Shown one piece after another: positions 60,079-64,000 of a stretch of DNA of 64,000 bases. How positions within the stretch are numbered: the stretch's first letter is position 1; each line of letters begins with the position of its first letter. This stretch comes from Enterocloster lavalensis (lineage in GTDB: Bacteria; Bacillota; Clostridia; Lachnospirales; Lachnospiraceae). The notes under the pieces are model-generated. The model did not search any database and was not told the DNA's origin. It saw only the letters and a list, made by a program, of their open reading frames with translations. The position numbers and the translations under genes are program-made. Location of the stretch: contig NZ_CABJCG010000004.1 in NCBI RefSeq assembly GCF_902364025.1, forward strand, positions 186,001 to 250,000, given 5' to 3'.

Positions 60079-60594
60079 ATGCAAACCAATCAAATCACGC
60101 CCAGAATGGCATTTACCAACCTGCTGGCCGAAAACCGTCCCCAGGCCATGGCCTGGGTGACCGGCAATTCCAAGGCCCCCCAGCTCAGCGGTCTGGTCAA
60201 GTTTTACCACACCCCCTACGGCGGTGTGCTGGTGGAGGCAGAGTTCTTCGGACTGCCCAATGTGGACCGTGAGGGGTCCTCGGACTTCTACGCCATGCAC
60301 ATCCACCAGTTCGGCGACTGCTCCGACAACTTTGCCAACACCGGAGAGCACTACAATCCCACCAGCATGCCCCACCCGGACCACGCCGGCGACATGCCGC
60401 CGGTTCTGGCCAATCAGGGCTACGCCTGGTTGAGCTTTTATGACAAACGCTTTACCATCGACGATATTTTGAACCGCTCCGTGATCATACACTCCCGCGC
60501 CGATGATTTCACCACCCAGCCCTCGGGAAATTCCGGCGACAAGATCGGCTGCGGCGTGATCCGCCCCACAAGCCCGGACTGGGAAAACGCCTGA
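60079..60594 (+). CDS. Cu/Zn superoxide dismutase-like protein, cytoplasmic form
   Basis: 171 residues from ATG 60079 (GGAGG at 5 nt). YAMHIHQFGDCSDNFANTGEHYNP has the two close His, the loop Cys and a further His. HPDHAGDMPPVL adds His and Asp for the metal site, and FTTQPSGNSGDKIGCGVI is the C-terminal SOD signature. There is no signal peptide, unlike most bacterial SodC. It may lack one metal ligand and have a non-SOD role. A terminator follows at 60601-60639. Confidence 0.82.
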   Translation: MQTNQITPRMAFTNLLAENRPQAMAWVTGNSKAPQLSGLVKFYHTPYGGVLVEAEFFGLPNVDREGSSDFYAMHIHQFGDCSDNFANTGEHYNPTSMPHPDHAGDMPPVLANQGYAWLSFYDKRFTIDDILNRSVIIHSRADDFTTQPSGNSGDKIGCGVIRPTSPDWENA

Positions 60595-60600
60595 CCTGCC

Positions 60601-60639
60601 GGAGCCGGGCGGGCATTTTCCCCGGCTCCACCCCTTTTT
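60601..60639 (+). terminator. Terminator after the SOD-like gene
   Basis: GGAGCCGGG/CCCGGCTCC arms, 11-nt loop, then five T. Confidence 0.85.
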
Positions 60640-60718
60640 CAGAACGTTTACGTTTTCTTCCGGGGTTGTTAAAGAATCCTTTAGGTTTTTTATTTTTTCT
60701 TTATTCTGCGCTCAAACT

Positions 60719-60832
60719 TTGGACACATTTAAGCTCTATACTATAAATCGTACAAGGCAGACGCCTTTTCAAATAAAAAAGCTTTTCATACCTACAGCCG
60801 GCAAATCCCCCTTTGCCGGCCCCTCCTTTTTC
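60719..60832 (+). ncRNA. Candidate small RNA with own promoter and terminator
   Basis: TTGGAC (60719-60724) and TATAAA (60742-60747) have a 17-nt spacer. A perfect GCCGGCAAA/TTTGCCGGC hairpin (60797-60820) with a T-run follows, giving an RNA of about 80 nt from near 60754. There is no open frame of note and no gene between the SOD terminator and the sirtuin promoters. Confidence 0.55.
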
Positions 60833-60904
60833 TGGGGGCTTTCGCCCGATTTTCCTGTATTTCCAGTATTTTATAAATAGGATATGCCCTGAAACACTTT
60901 GTGC

Positions 60905-60979
60905 TTTTCCTGGTAACATGGTATAATTAAGGAAACGTATCTCTTGTCATCAACCTGTCGGTTGGTGACATGGTATAAT
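60905..60979 (+). promoter_or_regulatory. Duplicated promoter and dyad operator before the sirtuin gene
   Basis: CATGGTATAATTAAGGAAAC occurs at 60918-60937 and again at 60970-60989, 52 bp apart. The first has TTGTGC 17 nt upstream; the second has no good -35. An 11-bp inverted repeat TGTCATCAACC/GGTTGGTGACA (one mismatch, loop TGTC, 60945-60970) overlaps the second promoter. Confidence 0.65.
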
Positions 60980-61026
60980 TAAGGAAACATATTGTGCGAT
61001 ATTCCGGTAGAGAAGGAGGGATTCGA

Positions 61027-61776
61027 ATGTGCAGCAAACTTTCCTATTTAAAAAGTTTTCTGGATGAGAGCAGCTACACGGTGGCGCTCTGCGGCTCCGG
61101 GATGATGGAGGAGGGCGGCTTCATCGGAGTCAAAAAGCAGGAGCGGGACTACGAGATCGAGACCGCTTACGGCTATTCAGCCGACGAGATATTTTCCAGC
61201 GCCTTCTACAACACCCGGCCGGAGCTGTTTTTTGAGTTTTACAAAAAGGAAATGCTGGAGCACGCGCCCAGAGCCACGCAGTCCAGCCCGGCCATGGCCT
61301 CTCTGGAACATCTTGGAAAGCTCAACTGCGTGGTTTGCAGCAATATTTACGATCAGGCCCGGCTGGCCGGTTGTAAGAACGTGATCAACCTGCATGGAAG
61401 CATTTATGAAAATCAGTGCCCGCGCTGCAAACGGAACTATCCCCTGGAATACATCAAGTCCGCCAAGCGGGTTCCGCTGTGCGAGACCTGCGGCATCCCG
61501 GTCCGCCCCCTGGTCAACCTGTTCGGCGAGCAGGTGGACAGCCAGCTGATGACCCGGACCACGGAGGAAGTCTCCAAGGCCGACTTACTCCTACTCCTGG
61601 GCACCACCCTGGAATCCGAGGTGTACCGCCATTATATCAACTATTTCGAGGGCAGGCGCCTGGCCATCATCCACCAGAGTGAACACTACAAGGACCACCT
61701 GGCGGACCTGGTCATCGTGGACCAGCCCCAAAACGTTCTGCCGGAGCTAGTGAAGCTCTACAACGCGGAGCGTTAA
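61027..61776 (+). CDS. Divergent Sir2-family protein
   Basis: 249 residues from ATG 61027 (AAGGAGG at 7 nt). The fold is clear: a catalytic-His segment INLHGSIYENQ, a zinc CPRC..CETC pair, and C-terminal LLLLGTTLESEV. The NAD-binding GAGIS motif is replaced by CGSGMMEEGGF, and QNID by SNIYD. These changes make normal deacetylation doubtful; ADP-ribosyl or NAD-binding roles are possible. Regulation by a dyad operator and double promoter is suggested upstream. Confidence 0.82.
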   Translation: MCSKLSYLKSFLDESSYTVALCGSGMMEEGGFIGVKKQERDYEIETAYGYSADEIFSSAFYNTRPELFFEFYKKEMLEHAPRATQSSPAMASLEHLGKLNCVVCSNIYDQARLAGCKNVINLHGSIYENQCPRCKRNYPLEYIKSAKRVPLCETCGIPVRPLVNLFGEQVDSQLMTRTTEEVSKADLLLLLGTTLESEVYRHYINYFEGRRLAIIHQSEHYKDHLADLVIVDQPQNVLPELVKLYNAER

Positions 61777-61820
61777 ACCCGCGGTTCGGTTTGCGGAAAA
61801 CGCGGTTATTTTGTACAACA

Positions 61821-61866
61821 AAAGGCCGTGTGCGAGGCAATTCAAATCCTCGCACACGGCCTTTTT
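61821..61866. terminator. Bidirectional terminator between the sirtuin and PspC genes
   Basis: Perfect 17-bp arms AAAGGCCGTGTGCGAGG/CCTCGCACACGGCCTTT, loop of 10, T-runs on both strands. Confidence 0.92.
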
Positions 61867-61904
61867 ATAATGATCGGACAGGCGTTTTCCCTTCTGGCGG
61901 TTTC

Positions 61905-62096
61905 CTACATGGGTTCCATCGGAATGATAATCGCCGCCAGGAAGTAGATCAGCAGACCCTTCCAGGAGAATGCCAGTATGGCAAATACCAGGCGCACGAT
62001 TGTGGGGTCTATATTGAAATACTCCGCCACGCCTCCGCACACACCGCAGATCATTTTATTCCGGTTAGACCGGTAAAGTCTTTTATTCGCTTCCAT
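61905..62096 (-). CDS. PspC-domain small membrane protein
   Basis: 63 residues from ATG 62096, 12 nt after AAGGAG. KRLYRSNRNKMICGVCGGVAEYFNIDPTIVRL is the PspC signature, followed by one membrane helix. PspC proteins respond to envelope stress. It is third in a PadR-DUF1700-DUF4097-PspC order on the minus strand. Confidence 0.92.
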   Translation of the reverse strand: MEANKRLYRSNRNKMICGVCGGVAEYFNIDPTIVRLVFAILAFSWKGLLIYFLAAIIIPMEPM

Positions 62097-62115
62097 ATGA
62101 TAGTTGCTCCTTTCC

Positions 62116-63213
62116 TCACAGGCTGCCTGTAAACTGCACCTCAATGGTGCCCACGCCGCACTCCAGTTCCATACTCCTTGCCGCGCGGTTGTCAATCTTT
62201 CGCTCCACGCCAAGGGAGCTGTATTGGTCGCCGTCGATATTCACACTGCCCGCGCCGCACTGAATTTTATAGTTATAATCCTCCCGGCTGCCCGTCAGCT
62301 TTACGCTTGTGACGCCGACTCCTGTCTCCACTTCCAGCTTCTCGTCCACCCGTCCGGTGAACGCCATACTGCTGACGCCGCTCTGCAGCTCCAGCTTGCG
62401 GGTCACAATACCGTTTATCTCGCAGGCGGCGGCCCCGGCCTCCACCTCGACCTTGTCAAAGTAGTAGTTTTCCGGCACGATCACCTCGATCTTGGCCTCC
62501 TTGCGGCTGCTCTTGAACTCGCCGCGCTCAATTTTCAGTTTATCATCATCCAGATAACAGCGTGCTCTCCCCGTCTCGTCCTTTATGCGCACGGAAATGT
62601 CTTCGGCCTGAGCGCTGGATATTACACGCACGGAACCGCGGTCCACCTCGATGTCCATCTCCGCCACACCGGTCACATGCCAACTGCCGTCCTCACGCTC
62701 TTCCATCGCCGCCGGACCGCTGCGGGCCTGGCTCCCGGGGAGATTTCCGGCAGCGCCTGCGGGATTCCCGGCGTTTTCACCACCGGGACCTGCAACATTC
62801 CCGCCAACCTCACCGCCGGCTCCTGCAACATTCCCGCCAGCCTCACCGCCGGCTCCTGCAAAATTTTCACCGTTTTCACCGCCGGCAGATCCCAAGCCGC
62901 TGCTCCCGGCCTGGGCCGGAAGTCCCGGCTCCTGACCAGCCCCGTCCCCGGGCGGATTCTGGGCGCGCCTTTTACTGTGGCTGGCCTCGTCGCTCCAGAA
63001 ATCATCCTCCCAGAGTTCGTCCCAGTAATCCGGGTCCTCCAGATCGTCCGCCCAGTCGTCGTCCGCCCAGCTCATGGCGCGGTGGACCGCGTTCTTCACT
63101 CCGCTTCCCAGACGGCGGGCTCCGCCAAAGCTCACCGCCGCAAAAGTAGTAAGAATTCCCGCCACCAGCATGACAGCACCTGCCACCGCACAGATCTTAA
63201 TCATCTTTTTCAA
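62116..63213 (-). CDS. DUF4097 envelope protein with Gly-rich repeats
   Basis: 365 residues. An N-terminal membrane helix (about 5-29) is followed by an acidic DDDWADDLEDPDYWDELWEDDF segment, an 11-residue Gly/Ala-rich repeat (four units, about residues 112-155), and a C-terminal DUF4097 beta-helix-like domain with alternating ELQSGVSSMAF, EVETGVGVTSV and ECGVGTIEV. Its start overlaps the upstream DUF1700 stop (ATGA). Function unknown, likely external surface. Confidence 0.85.
   Translation of the reverse strand: MKKMIKICAVAGAVMLVAGILTTFAAVSFGGARRLGSGVKNAVHRAMSWADDDWADDLEDPDYWDELWEDDFWSDEASHSKRRAQNPPGDGAGQEPGLPAQAGSSGLGSAGGENGENFAGAGGEAGGNVAGAGGEVGGNVAGPGGENAGNPAGAAGNLPGSQARSGPAAMEEREDGSWHVTGVAEMDIEVDRGSVRVISSAQAEDISVRIKDETGRARCYLDDDKLKIERGEFKSSRKEAKIEVIVPENYYFDKVEVEAGAAACEINGIVTRKLELQSGVSSMAFTGRVDEKLEVETGVGVTSVKLTGSREDYNYKIQCGAGSVNIDGDQYSSLGVERKIDNRAARSMELECGVGTIEVQFTGSL
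62757..62888. repeat. 33-bp in-frame repeat in the DUF4097 gene
   Basis: About four units of 33 bp, the central ones nearly identical (CACCGCCGGCTCCTGCAA on the plus strand). They encode GGE-x-GGN-x-AG-x. Confidence 0.8.
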
Positions 63214-63953
63214 ACTTCATCCCTCCTGTTCTTGTGGAAGAAACGGTTCAGGCAGTCCGCGATCCCCCGGATCACAAAGGGCACGAACCGGCCGTAAAAC
63301 AGTACGGACAGCGCCAGCCCCAAAAGTCCCAGTCCGGCCAGGGCCAGGCCGCTTCCAAATACCACCAGGCCGCTCCAGGGGCTTGCGAAGGCCATCACGA
63401 TCCCCCAGGGGATCATAATAACGCCTGCAATAAGGAAACCCACTGTGACCAGGCCCAGAAACACCAACAACACGATTAACAGCGCCAGGATGCACCCGGC
63501 AAGTCCCCACAGTCCCTGTCCGATTCCCCAGGCCACCGGGAGGGCTAACGCCAGCAACACCAGGATCAACACGATTTTTAACAGCCTGGACGTCCGCGGT
63601 TCCGCTTTTTTCCCGCTCTCCCCGGTTTCCCCGGCCCGCCCGGCCTCTTTCCCTCCGGCGCTCTCCGGCAGATCGTAGCGGTGGGCCACCTGGTAGCCGG
63701 GATCCCGGAAACGCTCGTCCGTGTATCCGCTCTCCGTGAACGCGCCGCCCTCCTCCAGATTGCCCGCAAGGTCGGAGCGGATGATCGCCGCCACGCGCTC
63801 CGGGCTTCCGAACTCCCGGATCACCTGTTCCTCGTTCTCAGGCCCCGCCTCGTCAAAATAATCTCTGTAATACTGCAAAGCTTCTTCTTTCTCATCGTCC
63901 TGGACATCCTGCAAAAGATACTCCAGCTCTCTCATAAACGCATCCCTGGTCAT
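63210..63953 (-). CDS. DUF1700 (HAAS-type) membrane protein
   Basis: 247 residues. The N-terminal HAAS part is FMRELEYLLQDVQDDEKEEALQYYRDYFDEAGPENEEQVIREFGSPERVAAII, typical of DUF1700. A charged linker and about four membrane helices follow. ATG at 63953 overlaps the stop of the upstream partial gene (ATGA). Such proteins pair with PadR regulators and DUF4097 proteins in Firmicutes envelope-stress operons. Confidence 0.9.
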   Translation of the reverse strand: MTRDAFMRELEYLLQDVQDDEKEEALQYYRDYFDEAGPENEEQVIREFGSPERVAAIIRSDLAGNLEEGGAFTESGYTDERFRDPGYQVAHRYDLPESAGGKEAGRAGETGESGKKAEPRTSRLLKIVLILVLLALALPVAWGIGQGLWGLAGCILALLIVLLVFLGLVTVGFLIAGVIMIPWGIVMAFASPWSGLVVFGSGLALAGLGLLGLALSVLFYGRFVPFVIRGIADCLNRFFHKNRRDEV

Positions 63954-64000
63954 ATGTTCGCCTCCTCAAATATCTGGGATATCTTCTGCGAGTACACGCT
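63950..64000 (-). CDS. Gene end, probably PadR-family regulator (partial)
   Basis: The frame enters from the right edge, encodes SVYSQKISQIFEEANI and stops at TGA 63950-63952, overlapping the DUF1700 start by 4 nt. Only 16 residues are visible. PadR is suggested by gene order (PadR-DUF1700-DUF4097), not by motifs. Confidence 0.55.
   Translation of the reverse strand, partial: SVYSQKISQIFEEANI

Overview
The window looks like the chromosome of a GC-rich anaerobic clostridium, probably a Lachnospiraceae member of the Enterocloster/Clostridium type. This is inferred from strong AGGAGG ribosome sites, a gap-pgk-tpiA-gpmI glycolytic block, a DUF3798 ABC transporter, a SigV/RsiV pair and DegV, UPF0340 and GerM proteins. 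Species cannot be set from sequence reading alone. Most genes lie on the minus strand.

Layout. 1-3512 is a D-threonate-type catabolic operon (DUF1537 kinase, GntP permease, PdxA2-type dehydrogenase cut by the window edge). 3797-7121 holds UPF0340, holA and a YtcJ-like amidohydrolase. 7169-8657 is an intact IS701-family insertion with CTAG duplications. 8827-10980 carries a Lon-like AAA+ ATPase without protease, a 50-aa membrane peptide and a Cys-rich protein. 10991-11272 looks like a type I toxin-antitoxin locus.

11409-19706 is an AT-rich foreign island made of two related elements in tandem. Each is bounded by a 14-15 bp core that is part of the 5' end of a low-molecular-weight phosphatase gene, so the last element rebuilds that gene's start. 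Element 1 carries a YhcG/DUF1016 nuclease and a ParA fragment. Element 2 carries a second YhcG, a complete Lamassu-type defence operon (Cap4-like nuclease, middle component, SMC-like ATPase) and a dead integrase.

20389-32038 is the most distinctive metabolic region. A PucR regulator sits upstream of a minus-strand gene run: barbiturase/cyanuric acid hydrolase, CodA-like deaminase, an IT-type permease, an NCS2 nucleobase permease, three proteins like E. coli AllH-AllF-AllG (oxamate carbamoyltransferase) and carbamate kinase. Together they suggest ring opening of a barbiturate-like compound, phosphorolysis to carbamoyl phosphate and ATP formation.

32134-40182 holds comEC with three minisatellites, a GerM lipoprotein, an orphan histidine kinase, DegV and an ABC exporter. 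40371-46017 is a DUF3798-type ABC importer operon. 46153-50750 holds an unknown protein, a LysR regulator, a CPA2 antiporter and a small membrane protein. 50754-56169 is the glycolytic block, with a large folded DNA element and an IS66-like MITE beside gpmI. 56620-64000 holds a PHP phosphatase, a murein amidase, SigV/RsiV, a Cu/Zn-SOD-like protein, a candidate small RNA, an atypical sirtuin, PspC, and a DUF4097/DUF1700/PadR-like group cut by the right edge.
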